Assembly: GCA_947383145.1 (NCBI GenBank)
Contig: CANDCH010000008.1
Span: forward strand, 32,539 to 96,538
Origin: an uncultured bacterium
GTDB lineage: Bacteria > Bacillota > Clostridia > Oscillospirales > Oscillospiraceae
Direction: 5' to 3'
DNA length: 64,000 nucleotides
Shown here: positions 17,684 through 24,982 of the stretch, in pieces
Numbering within the stretch: the first letter of the stretch is position 1
Layout: every line of letters starts with the position of its first letter
Made by a program: the position numbers and the translations under genes
The notes under the pieces: model-generated
Seen by the model: only the letters and a program-made list of their open reading frames with translations
Told to the model about the DNA's origin: nothing
Databases searched by the model: none

Positions 17684-18189
17684 GCGCTGCACACCTCCGT
17701 ATAGATGGCGGCGACCCGCGCCGCCGCGTCCTCCGGCCCGCCGCCGCAGGGGATGATATGGTCCGCCCAGCGGCGGTAGACGGGGGCCCGCCGCTGATAG
17801 CGGAGGATAAAGTCTTCCCGCCCCTTCTGGGCCAGGGGGCGGCCGGACACGTCAAGCCCGTCGTAGGTCTCTCCCGGGTCCCGGTCCAGCCAGAACACCA
17901 CACCGTTTTTTTTCAGCTCGGCGATGGCTTCGTCTTGGAGCGGCAAGCCGCCCCCGCAGGCGATGACAAGCCCCTCCCGGCCGGACAGCTCCCGGCACAG
18001 CGCCAGCTCCAGCGCCCGGAACGCCGGCTCCCCGTCCCGGGCGAAAATATCCGGGATGGAGCGGCCCGTCCGCTGTTCGATGAGGGCGTCGGTGTCCGCC
18101 GGCTCCAGGGCCAGCAGGCGGCCCAGCAGGCGGCCCACCGTGGTCTTGCCGCAGCCCATCATGCCGGTGAGGATGACGTTTTTGCCCAT
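17680..18189 (-). CDS. aroK: Shikimate kinase
   Basis: A 169-aa P-loop kinase that makes shikimate 3-phosphate. Walker A is GMMGCGKTT (about residues 9-17), followed by the shikimate-binding DTDALIEQRTG, the FR motif (EPAFRALE) and CGGGLPLQ. Length is typical. It lies 13 nt after pheA and overlaps aroQ by 4 nt, consistent with one polycistronic message for the late shikimate steps. Confidence 0.95.
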   Translation of the reverse strand: MGKNVILTGMMGCGKTTVGRLLGRLLALEPADTDALIEQRTGRSIPDIFARDGEPAFRALELALCRELSGREGLVIACGGGLPLQDEAIAELKKNGVVFWLDRDPGETYDGLDVSGRPLAQKGREDFILRYQRRAPVYRRWADHIIPCGGGPEDAAARVAAIYTEVCSA

Positions 18190-18202
18190 GGAACGCGCCT
18201 CC

Positions 18203-19357
18203 TCACTCCAGATTGGAGGGAAACCAGCCCAGTACCCGGAATTCCCCGGTGGTCTGGGCCAGCTCGTGGAGGGCGTCGTCCACGGCGGGGTCGCCGGGCG
18301 CGCCGGTGAACTCCAGGAAGAACATGTACTCCCAGCTCCGCCCCGGCAGAGGCCGGGACTCCAGCTTGACCATATTCAGCCCGTGAACGGCGAAAACGGT
18401 GAGCACCTCGTGGAGGGACCCGGCCTCGTGGGGCAGGACGAACAGGGTGCTGATTTTGTCCGCGCCGGGGCGCAGCTCCAGCCGGGGGGAGACCACCACG
18501 AACCGGGTGGTGTTCCGGGCGTTGTGGTTAATCCCACGGACCAATATGTCCAGGCCGTAGAGCTCCGCCGCCCGGGCGGAGCAGATGGCGGCCTTCGTCA
18601 AATCGCCGCTGTCCGCCACCATCTTGGCCGACCCGGCGGTGTCCGCCTGGGGCACCTGCTTCCAGCCGGGGTGGGCGTTGAGGTAGCGCTCGCACTGAAA
18701 CAGCCCCTGCTCGTGGGAGTACACGTGGGTGATGGAATCCAGCGACGCGCCGGGCAGGGCCATGAGGCAGTGCTCCACCTTCACGGTGGTCTCGCCCACC
18801 ATATAGCACTCGTACTGGGTGAGCAGGTCGTAGATCTGCCGGATGGCCCCGGTGGAGCTGTTCTCAATGGGGAGCACGGCGTAGTCCGCCCGGCCCTCCC
18901 GCAGGGCCAGGAAGCAGTCCTCGAACTGCTCCAGCCCGGCGGTGTCCGCGCCAGGACCGAAGAAGTCCAGCGCCGCCTGCTCGCTGTAGGCCCCCGGCTC
19001 CCCCTGGTAGGCCACTCGGGGGGCGCTCACGGGCTCCCGGGCATTGGCCTGGGCCTCCCGCCAGCGGCGGACGCCGGGGTTGTCCGCCCCCTGGCCCAGC
19101 ATGTCCCGCTGCTGCCGCCGGGACAGGGCCATGATGGTCTGGAACAGGGTGACCGCCGCCGGACGCAGGGCCTCCCCGGCCAGCTCCCCCTTGTTGCGGA
19201 GCACCTGGCGCTCCCGCTCCTGGTCCAGCACCGGGATGCCCCGCGCCCGCTTGTACTCTCCCACCCGGGCGGTCACGTCCATCCGGCGGCGGAACAGCTC
19301 CACCAGCTCCCGGTCGATGGCGTCGATGTCCCGGCGCAGGCTCTGCAAATCGTCCAT
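18203..19357 (-). CDS. pheA: Bifunctional chorismate mutase / prephenate dehydratase (P-protein)
   Basis: A 384-aa fusion: AroQ-class chorismate mutase at about residues 1-85 (LRRDIDAIDRELVELFRRR), prephenate dehydratase at about 110-290 (YQGEPGAYSEQAA, NSSTGAI) and a C-terminal ACT domain (GSLHEVLTVFAVHGLNM, ESRP) that binds phenylalanine for feedback control. It turns chorismate into phenylpyruvate. It starts 1 nt inside the preceding stop (TGATG). No tyrA lies in the window, so this operon commits chorismate to phenylalanine only. Confidence 0.95.
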   Translation of the reverse strand: MDDLQSLRRDIDAIDRELVELFRRRMDVTARVGEYKRARGIPVLDQERERQVLRNKGELAGEALRPAAVTLFQTIMALSRRQQRDMLGQGADNPGVRRWREAQANAREPVSAPRVAYQGEPGAYSEQAALDFFGPGADTAGLEQFEDCFLALREGRADYAVLPIENSSTGAIRQIYDLLTQYECYMVGETTVKVEHCLMALPGASLDSITHVYSHEQGLFQCERYLNAHPGWKQVPQADTAGSAKMVADSGDLTKAAICSARAAELYGLDILVRGINHNARNTTRFVVVSPRLELRPGADKISTLFVLPHEAGSLHEVLTVFAVHGLNMVKLESRPLPGRSWEYMFFLEFTGAPGDPAVDDALHELAQTTGEFRVLGWFPSNLE

Positions 19358-19845
19358 CAGCGGTATCTCTCCTTTAATCTGGCGTAGTGCTCGGCGTTGG
19401 CCCGCAGGGAGGCGAGCTCCTTCTCAGTGAGGGGGCGGACCACCCTGGCCGGATTGCCCAGCACCAGGGAGCCGTCGGGCGCGTCCAGCTTCCCCGCCAC
19501 CACGGCGCCCCCGCCCACCAGGCAGTTTCTGCCGATTTTGGCGAAGTCCAGCAGGACGGCCCCCATGCCCACGATGGTGTTGTCCCCCACGCACGCGCCG
19601 TGGACGATGGCCCCGTGGCCCACCGAGACGTAATCCCCCAGCACGGTGGGGGCCTTCTCCGAGTGGAGCACGCAGCAGTCCTGGACGTTGCAGCCCCGGC
19701 CCAGCACGATGGGCTTCCCGTCCCCCCGGAGCACGGCGTTGAACCACACGGAACAGTCCGGGCCCAGGGTCACGTCCCCCACCACCACGGCGCCCGGAAG
19801 GATCATAACGCTCTCATCGGTTTGACGCAAAGTTTTCAAATCCAT
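19357..19845 (-). CDS. Gamma-carbonic anhydrase-like hexapeptide-repeat protein
   Basis: A 162-aa left-handed beta-helix protein of the gamma-carbonic anhydrase / PaaY / YrdA group. Hexapeptide repeats run from about residue 18 to 140, and the three metal-ligand histidines fit LHSEKA and GHGAIVHG. Whether it hydrates CO2 is unproven for most of this group. ATG 19845 has a GGGGA ribosome site; a TTG 6 nt upstream is the alternative. It is tightly coupled to pheA, an unusual position within aromatic biosynthesis genes. Confidence 0.88.
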   Translation of the reverse strand: MDLKTLRQTDESVMILPGAVVVGDVTLGPDCSVWFNAVLRGDGKPIVLGRGCNVQDCCVLHSEKAPTVLGDYVSVGHGAIVHGACVGDNTIVGMGAVLLDFAKIGRNCLVGGGAVVAGKLDAPDGSLVLGNPARVVRPLTEKELASLRANAEHYARLKERYR

Positions 19846-19889
19846 GTTCAATTCCCCATTGTTTTGATTTTCCGGCGCTCCCAGGTCAA

Positions 19890-19927
19890 AGCCCTAACAG
19901 CTCCCAGGCCGCTAAGGCCGCCGCCTC
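19890..19927 (-). repeat. Echo of the aroC 3' end (38 nt)
   Basis: These 38 nt match the last codons of aroC (20041-20081) with four mismatches and one missing codon. On the minus strand they would read EAAALAAWELLGL then a stop, against EAAAALAACELLGL in AroC. There is no start codon or ribosome site of its own. It is best read as a duplicated remnant. Confidence 0.75.
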
Positions 19928-20002
19928 GTCGGGGCAAGCTCCATATCCCTCGCTTCCGCCTGACGGCGAAAGCTCGGTGATTCCGCTGCCTCTCCTCTCC
20001 CC
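19926..20002 (-). repeat. Intergenic repeat, copy B (77 nt)
   Basis: On the minus strand this begins GGGGAGAGGAG, holds an internal inverted repeat (TTTCGCCGTCAGGCGGAAG) and ends TTGCCCCGACGA. The same three blocks, in the same order and spacing, occur at 52027-52105 on the plus strand. It lies between aroC and the gamma-carbonic-anhydrase gene, next to the aroC echo. No coding potential is seen. Confidence 0.7.
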
Positions 20003-20004
20003 AC

Positions 20005-20024
20005 AAAAGCGGAAGGACGCTTTT
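20005..20024 (-). terminator. Terminator after aroC
   Basis: A short hairpin (AAAAGCG 20005-20011 paired with CGCTTTT 20018-20024, 6-nt loop) lying 13 nt after the aroC stop and ending in CTTTTG on the minus strand. Because the arms are A/T-tailed on both sides it could work in either direction. It would separate aroB-aroA-aroC from the later genes at least partly. Confidence 0.6.
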
Positions 20025-20036
20025 TCGGGGGCCCCT

Positions 20037-21083
20037 TTATAGCCCTAATAACTCACAGGCGGCTAAGGCCGCCGCCGCCTCGATCACCGGCACGGCCCGG
20101 TGGACCACGCAGGGGTCGTGGCGGCCCTGGAGCTCCAGCACGGCGTTCTCGTTTTTGGCCATGTCCACGGTGAACTGCCGGCGGGCGATGGAGGGGGTGG
20201 GGCGCATGGTGACCTCGAACACCAGGGGCATTCCGTTGGTGATGCCGCCGTTGATCCCCCCGGCGCAGTTCTGCTCCGCTTTGATGGAGCCGTCCCCGTC
20301 CACATACAGCGGGTCGTTGGCCTCGGAGCCCCGCATGAGGGCGAAGGCCGTCCCCGCCCCGAAGGCCACCGCCTTCACCGCCGGGACGGCGAACAGGTAT
20401 TTTGAGAAAATGCCCTCGGCGTTGCGGCCCAGGTCCGGCTCCCCCAGGCCGGGAGGCAGGCCGAACACCCCGCACTCGATGGACCCGCCCACCGAGTCCA
20501 GGTCGTTTTTGGCCTCCAGGATGGCGGAGCGCATTTCCGCGCCCGCCTCGTCGTTGAGCACGGGAAAGTCCTTCTGCGCGGCGTCCCGCAGGGACGCCCA
20601 GTCCTCCAGGGCGTCGTCGTTGACGCCGTAAATGGAGGAGATGTGGGCCCCCACCAGCACGCCCCGCTGGGCCAGCAGCTGCTTCGCCACCCCGCCCGCG
20701 AACACCAGGGGGGCGGTGAGCCGCCCGGAGAAGTGCCCGCCCCCCCGGTAGTCGTTAAAGCCCTGATAGCGTGCGCGGGCGGCGTAGTCGGCGTGGCCGG
20801 GGCGGGCCAGATTTCTGGTGCGCTCGTAATCCCCCGGGCGGGTGTCCGTGTTCTCCATGACGGCGCACAGGGGCGCGCCGGTGGTGCGGCCCTCAAACAC
20901 CCCGGAGAGAATGCGGGGCTCGTCCGCCTCCCGCCGGGCGGTGGACAGGCCGTTTTTCCCCGGAGCCCTGCGGCTGAGGTCAAAGCGGACGGCCTCCAGG
21001 TCCAGCTCCAGCCCGGGGGGGACGCCCTCCAGCACCACGCCGATGGCGGGGCCATGGGACTCACCGAATATGGAATACTTCAA
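20037..21083 (-). CDS. aroC: Chorismate synthase
   Basis: A 348-aa flavoprotein that eliminates phosphate from EPSP to give chorismate with reduced FMN. It shows the family signatures FGESHGPAIG at the N-terminus, PGHADYAARARYQGFNDYRGGGHFSGR (about residues 97-123, quoted here only by its ends PGHAD and FSGR), NCAGGINGG and GRHDPCVVHRA. TTG 21083 has GAGG 8 nt upstream and begins right at the conserved block; a GTG 9 nt further upstream lacks a ribosome site. The last codons are echoed downstream at 19890-19927. Confidence 0.92.
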   Translation of the reverse strand: MKYSIFGESHGPAIGVVLEGVPPGLELDLEAVRFDLSRRAPGKNGLSTARREADEPRILSGVFEGRTTGAPLCAVMENTDTRPGDYERTRNLARPGHADYAARARYQGFNDYRGGGHFSGRLTAPLVFAGGVAKQLLAQRGVLVGAHISSIYGVNDDALEDWASLRDAAQKDFPVLNDEAGAEMRSAILEAKNDLDSVGGSIECGVFGLPPGLGEPDLGRNAEGIFSKYLFAVPAVKAVAFGAGTAFALMRGSEANDPLYVDGDGSIKAEQNCAGGINGGITNGMPLVFEVTMRPTPSIARRQFTVDMAKNENAVLELQGRHDPCVVHRAVPVIEAAAALAACELLGL

Positions 21084-21159
21084 AGGAATCACCTCGTTTG
21101 GTTGTCGTCGGGATACAAAACGGATCGCGCGGGGTGGTCAGCGGTTTCAAGCTCTTTTT

Positions 21160-21189
21160 GGTTACTTTTTCTCTCGAGAAAAAGTAACC
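21160..21189. repeat. Perfect palindromic element at the 3' end of aroA-GNAT
   Basis: Arms GGTTACTTTTTCTC (21160-21173) and its reverse complement (21176-21189) are separated by 2 nt. The element contains the stop codon and last codons of the aroA-GNAT fusion (tail VTFSREKK). No T-tract follows on either strand outside the stem, so it is not a standard terminator. It may be a mobile palindromic repeat. Confidence 0.65.
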
Positions 21190-23414
21190 CAGTACCGCTC
21201 CAGGTCGATGTCCTCTCCCGGCTCGTGGACGGTGCTCTCATACACGCCGCCGTTGGCCAGAATGGTGCGGCGGCTGGCGGGGTTGCCCGGCTCACAGGCG
21301 ATGAGCACCCGGTCCAGGCCGATCTCTTGGCAGAAGGGCAGGGCCAGCCGGAGCATCTCCTTGGCGTAGCCTTTGCGCCGCTCCGAGGGCCGCACAGAGT
21401 AGCCGATGTGGCCGGCGTACTTTTCCAGGTACTCGTTGAAATGGTGCCGCACCTGGAGCATGCCCACCAGCCTGCCGTCCGATTCCCGGACGGCCAGGAA
21501 CTGGGTGGCCTGCACCTTCCCCTCCGGGAGGGTGGCGGGGTCGGTGTAGGAGCGCACCGCCGCCAGCCATTCCGCCGGGGAGCTCATCCGCCGCAGGGGG
21601 CCGCAGCCGTCCATGGAGCTGTCCGCGTCGGCGCACTCCTGACGGTAGGCCCAGACCTGATTCAAATGCTCCTCCGCGGGGAGAACCAGTTTGATTTTGT
21701 CCATCTGTGATTCCTCCGGGGCGGGAAAACGGTAGACCGCCTCACTGCAGTCGAATTCTCCGGTGGGCCGGAAGCCAAACCGCTCGTAGAGCCTCACCGC
21801 CCGGACGTTTTCCGGCGCCACGGTGAGAAAGACATCCCTCCGCCCATACAGGGCGTACATCTCCTGAATCACCAGGGGGAGGGCCTGGGCCCCCAGCCCC
21901 CGGCCCTGGCAGTCCGCGTCGATCATATAGCGGCACAGCAGGGGGACGTTCCCCCGCTCCTCCCACAGGCCGAAAAAGGCGAAGCCCACCGCCTTGCCGT
22001 CGCTGAGAATCAGGCGGCAGGTCCAGGCGGGGTCGTACAGCGCCTGGAGCATGGAAAAGGCGTTGCCGGCCATCCACTGCTGGTCCAGGGGGTTGACGCG
22101 CTCCACGTCGGTGGTGAGGAGGGCGGCCTCCCGCCAGTTGTCCGGCCCGATGGGGGCCAGGGACAGAGCGTATTCCCGCCGGATTTTTCCCCCCAGCCGT
22201 TCATAGTCCTCCCAGAAGCCGGGGTAGGATTTGGCCACGCACTGAGCGCCTGTAAGGGTGATGGGATTTACACACCGGGCGGCGGCAATGGCCGCCATCA
22301 TGGCGATGCGGTGGTCGTTGAAGGCGTCCACCTTTACACCGCCTGCCAGAGCGTCCTTTCCTGTGATGCGGAGGAAGTCCGGGCCCTCTTCCACCTCCGC
22401 CCCCAGGGCGTTGAGCACCTGGGTCACGGAGGAGAGCCGGTCGCTCTCCTTGGCGCGCAGGCGAGCGGCGTTGACCAGACGGGTGGCCTCTCCCGCCCGC
22501 AGCGCCGCCATGGCCGCCAGAGGGGGGACCAGGTCGGGACAGCCGGACACGTCCAGCTCCACGTCCCCAGGCCGCTGCAATGCCAAAGCGTAATCTGCGG
22601 TAATTTTATCACCCTGGGTTGAATCCGGATTCAGGCCGTCCGCATGCACCGGGCTTCCCAAATATTCGGCCGCGTACCAGAACGCCGCCTGGGACCAGTC
22701 CGCCTCCACCACGGCCTCCGCCGCCCGGTAGGTCTGGTTCCCCTGGGGGTGGTACTGGGGGGGCAGGGACAGGGCGACGGGCAGCTCCACCCCGAATTGG
22801 GCCATGGCCTGGAGGGTCATGTGGACGTACCCCTCGCTCTCCAGGGGGGTGGTGGGGACGATGGCGGAAGGGCCGTTCAGCAGGGGCAGGGCGAACAGCA
22901 GCCCGGTGAAGAACTGGGAGGACACGTTCCCCGGCAGGCGGTACTCCCCGGGGGTGAGCTGCCCGGCCACGGTGAGCACGCCGTTCTTCAGTTCGTAGGA
23001 GATTCCCTTTTCGTCGAAAAGATCAAAGTAGGGCTTCAGCGGCCGCTCCATCAGCCGCCCCCGGCCGGTAAAAATCCCGCCCCCCCGCACCGCCAGGGCG
23101 ATGGGGATGAGGAAGCGCAGGGTGGAGCCGCTCTCCCCGCAGTCCAGCCGGGGATACGCCATCCGCCGCAGGGGGGACATGGAATTGGCCCCCATGCCCC
23201 GGACGGTGACGGCGCCGCCGCTCAGCTTGAACTCCGCCCCCAGCTCCTCCAGGCAGCGAAGGGTGGCCCGGATGTCCTGGGAGAGGGCCACATTGGAGAC
23301 GGCGCTCTCCCCGCGGGCCAGGGCGGCGGCGATGAGCAGGCGGTGGGCCTGGGATTTGGAGGGCGGCGGGGCGGCGGTCCCGGCCAGCCGCCCGGGGGTG
23401 ATGGTGATGTTCAT
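21162..23414 (-). CDS. aroA: EPSP synthase fused to two GNAT acetyltransferase domains
   Basis: One uninterrupted 750-aa frame. Residues 1-413 are a complete 3-phosphoshikimate 1-carboxyvinyltransferase (usual length about 430): PPPSKSQAHRLLIAAAL, LDCGESGSTLRFL, SSQFFTGLLFALPLL, KESDRLS and DAFNDHRIAM are all present. Residues 414-564 are a GNAT domain like spermidine/spermine acetyltransferase (PIGPDNWREA, DADCQGRGLGAQAL, NVRAVRLYERFGF). Residues 571-750 are a second GNAT of the COG3981 type (GHIGYSVRPSERRKGYAKEML). At codon 571 an ATG (21702-21704) has GGAGGA 7 nt upstream in frame, so the second GNAT may also be made alone. The start overlaps the aroB stop by 4 nt. The role of the acetyltransferases is unknown. 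Confidence 0.93.
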   Translation of the reverse strand: MNITITPGRLAGTAAPPPSKSQAHRLLIAAALARGESAVSNVALSQDIRATLRCLEELGAEFKLSGGAVTVRGMGANSMSPLRRMAYPRLDCGESGSTLRFLIPIALAVRGGGIFTGRGRLMERPLKPYFDLFDEKGISYELKNGVLTVAGQLTPGEYRLPGNVSSQFFTGLLFALPLLNGPSAIVPTTPLESEGYVHMTLQAMAQFGVELPVALSLPPQYHPQGNQTYRAAEAVVEADWSQAAFWYAAEYLGSPVHADGLNPDSTQGDKITADYALALQRPGDVELDVSGCPDLVPPLAAMAALRAGEATRLVNAARLRAKESDRLSSVTQVLNALGAEVEEGPDFLRITGKDALAGGVKVDAFNDHRIAMMAAIAAARCVNPITLTGAQCVAKSYPGFWEDYERLGGKIRREYALSLAPIGPDNWREAALLTTDVERVNPLDQQWMAGNAFSMLQALYDPAWTCRLILSDGKAVGFAFFGLWEERGNVPLLCRYMIDADCQGRGLGAQALPLVIQEMYALYGRRDVFLTVAPENVRAVRLYERFGFRPTGEFDCSEAVYRFPAPEESQMDKIKLVLPAEEHLNQVWAYRQECADADSSMDGCGPLRRMSSPAEWLAAVRSYTDPATLPEGKVQATQFLAVRESDGRLVGMLQVRHHFNEYLEKYAGHIGYSVRPSERRKGYAKEMLRLALPFCQEIGLDRVLIACEPGNPASRRTILANGGVYESTVHEPGEDIDLERYWVTFSREKK

Positions 23415-24484
23415 AGCGTTTCCTCCAACAGTTCCAGCAGGTCCTTTCGGGGCAGTTTGCGGGGGACGGCATGGCCGGTTTTGTCCAGCAGGATGAGGGT
23501 GATGTCCGCCCCCGCGCTTTTCTTGTCCAGGCCGATGGCGGCGGCGCGGTCCTCCCTGGAGCAGGGGATGGCGATGGGCAGGCCCAGGGCGGACAGAGCG
23601 TTTTCGATTGCTTCCGGCGTCCCCGCTGGGGTGACGCCCAATTTGACGCCCAGCCTGGCCGCGGCGCACATGCCCGCCGCCACCGCTTCGCCGTGGCTCC
23701 ACTCAATATAACGCCCCGCCAGCTCGTAGGCGTGGCCCAGGGTGTGGCCGAAGTTCAGGATCATCCGCAGGCCGGTGTCCAGCTCGTCCTCCATGACCAC
23801 TTGGCGTTTTATATCGCAGCAGGTATACAAAATGTGTTCGATGTCCGCCATCAGCGCTTGCCGGGAGGGGCGGGCGGCCAGGAAATCGAAAAACCCCCCG
23901 TCCCAGATACAGCCGTATTTGACTACCTCCGCCATCCCCGCCATGAACACGGGCAGGGGGAGGGTGTCCAGAGCGTCCGGGTCCATGAGCACCAGGCGCG
24001 GCTGGTAGAAGGCCCCGGCCAGATTCTTCCCGTGGGCCAGGTCCACCGCCACCTTGCCGCCTACGGAGGAGTCCACCTGGGCCAGCAGGGTGGTGGGAAT
24101 CTGGACAAAGGCCACCCCCCGGAGGATGGTGGCGGCGGCAAAACCCGCCAGGTCCCCCACCACGCCGCCCCCCAGGGCCACAACGCCGTCGGTGCGGGTG
24201 AGGCCGAAGTCCATGAAGCCCTCCCACAGAGCCGCCAGCTGGGAGGGATTTTTGCTGTCCTCCCCGGCGGGAACGGCGAACAGGCGGCATTCAAACCCGG
24301 CTGACTCCAGGCCGGCCTTCACCCGGTTGTAGTAGAGGGGGCCCACGGTAGTATCAGTGACCACCGCCAGCTTGCGGGCGCGGGGCAGGACGGCCCGGAG
24401 ACGCTCCCCTGCCTGGGCCAGCAGGCCCCGTTCGATCAGAATGTCGTACTCCCGGCCCGGCAGGGCCACGGTGAGGGTGTTCAT
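23411..24484 (-). CDS. aroB: 3-dehydroquinate synthase
   Basis: A 357-aa NAD-dependent, metal-dependent enzyme converting DAHP to 3-dehydroquinate. Motifs include the NAD-binding GGGVVGDLAGFAAATILRGV (about residue 104), PTTLLAQVDSSVGGKVAVD, and the metal ligands in EVVKYG, NFGHTLGHAYE and SHGEAVAAGM. It overlaps both the XRE gene upstream and aroA downstream by 4 nt, so the three are translationally coupled. Confidence 0.95.
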   Translation of the reverse strand: MNTLTVALPGREYDILIERGLLAQAGERLRAVLPRARKLAVVTDTTVGPLYYNRVKAGLESAGFECRLFAVPAGEDSKNPSQLAALWEGFMDFGLTRTDGVVALGGGVVGDLAGFAAATILRGVAFVQIPTTLLAQVDSSVGGKVAVDLAHGKNLAGAFYQPRLVLMDPDALDTLPLPVFMAGMAEVVKYGCIWDGGFFDFLAARPSRQALMADIEHILYTCCDIKRQVVMEDELDTGLRMILNFGHTLGHAYELAGRYIEWSHGEAVAAGMCAAARLGVKLGVTPAGTPEAIENALSALGLPIAIPCSREDRAAAIGLDKKSAGADITLILLDKTGHAVPRKLPRKDLLELLEETL

Positions 24485-24717
24485 GGCGTACCTCCTTTGG
24501 GGGTGTGGTGGGCCACCTCTCGGATTTCGGTGCGGCCCATGAGCCAGTCAAGGGAAACCTGATAGAATTCCCCGATGGCCAGCAAAGTGTCCCCCCGGGG
24601 AGTTGCGCCCAGTTCAAGGTCCTGATAGCCGCGGGTGGACAGGCCTACTGCCTGGGCCGCATCCGCTTGGGTCAGATGCCGTTCGTTCCGCAGAAGCCGG
24701 ATTCGCTCTGAAAACAT
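24481..24717 (-). CDS. XRE-family helix-turn-helix regulator heading the aro operon
   Basis: A 78-aa single-domain DNA-binding protein (FSERIRLLRNERHLTQADAA, VGLSTRGYQDLELG) with the Cro/C1-type helix-turn-helix at about residues 15-50 and a tail that retains FYQVSLDWLMGRT, typical of small clostridial repressors. ATG 24717 has AAGGGGGAG upstream; six earlier codons are not needed. It overlaps aroB by 4 nt, so its level is tied to the aro enzymes. The upstream control region has a perfect 9-bp palindrome that it could bind, which would give autoregulation of the operon. The signal it senses, if any, is unknown. Confidence 0.85.
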   Translation of the reverse strand: MFSERIRLLRNERHLTQADAAQAVGLSTRGYQDLELGATPRGDTLLAIGEFYQVSLDWLMGRTEIREVAHHTPKGGTP

Positions 24718-24728
24718 GAAACTCCCCC

Positions 24729-24779
24729 TTGACACGAAGAAAACTGTGTGGTATTTTAATATACAGAAAACTGTATATT
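24729..24779. promoter_or_regulatory. Divergent promoter and operator between the XRE gene and the small ORF
   Basis: On the plus strand TTGACA (24729-24734) and TATTTT (24752-24757) have a 17-nt spacer. On the minus strand TAAAAT (24753-24758) with weak TTAATA (24776-24781) could serve the XRE-aro operon. A perfect operator-like palindrome, AATATACAG-N4-CTGTATATT (24758-24779), overlaps both. Its half AGAAAACTGT recurs at 24739-24748. Confidence 0.65.
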
Positions 24780-24793
24780 AAGGAGCGGTTGAA

Positions 24794-24976
24794 ATGGAAC
24801 CAGCGATTCCCATGGTCGTGGAAAGCCTGTACTCCTATTTTGTGCCTGGGCAACTGCCCCAATACTGGCCTGACTATCTGCGGAACGATCCCGCCCGCGC
24901 CCATGGGCTGTGGTCCTTCTACCAGGGGTTGAGGCTGGGACTGCAGCTGGCAGACGGGTGCCTGGAGAAGCTGTGA
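24794..24976 (+). CDS. Small hypothetical protein divergent from the XRE gene
   Basis: A 60-aa acidic-to-neutral protein rich in aromatic residues (SLYSYFVPGQLPQYWPDYL, GLWSFYQGLRLGLQLADG). No membrane helix or known motif is clear. AAGGAG lies 9 nt before the ATG and a good promoter (TTGACA, 17 nt, TATTTT) lies upstream, so it is likely real. It ends 6 nt from the convergent aroF stop. The pairing with a single-domain XRE regulator recalls small repressor-controlled modules, but nothing in the sequence shows toxicity or another function. Confidence 0.6.
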   Translation: MEPAIPMVVESLYSYFVPGQLPQYWPDYLRNDPARAHGLWSFYQGLRLGLQLADGCLEKL

Positions 24977-24982
24977 CCAGGT

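Noticed and set aside
19860-20036. A small gene between aroC and the carbonic-anhydrase-like gene
   Set aside because: The readable part is only an echo of the aroC tail without start codon or ribosome site; the rest is a non-coding repeat and a terminator.
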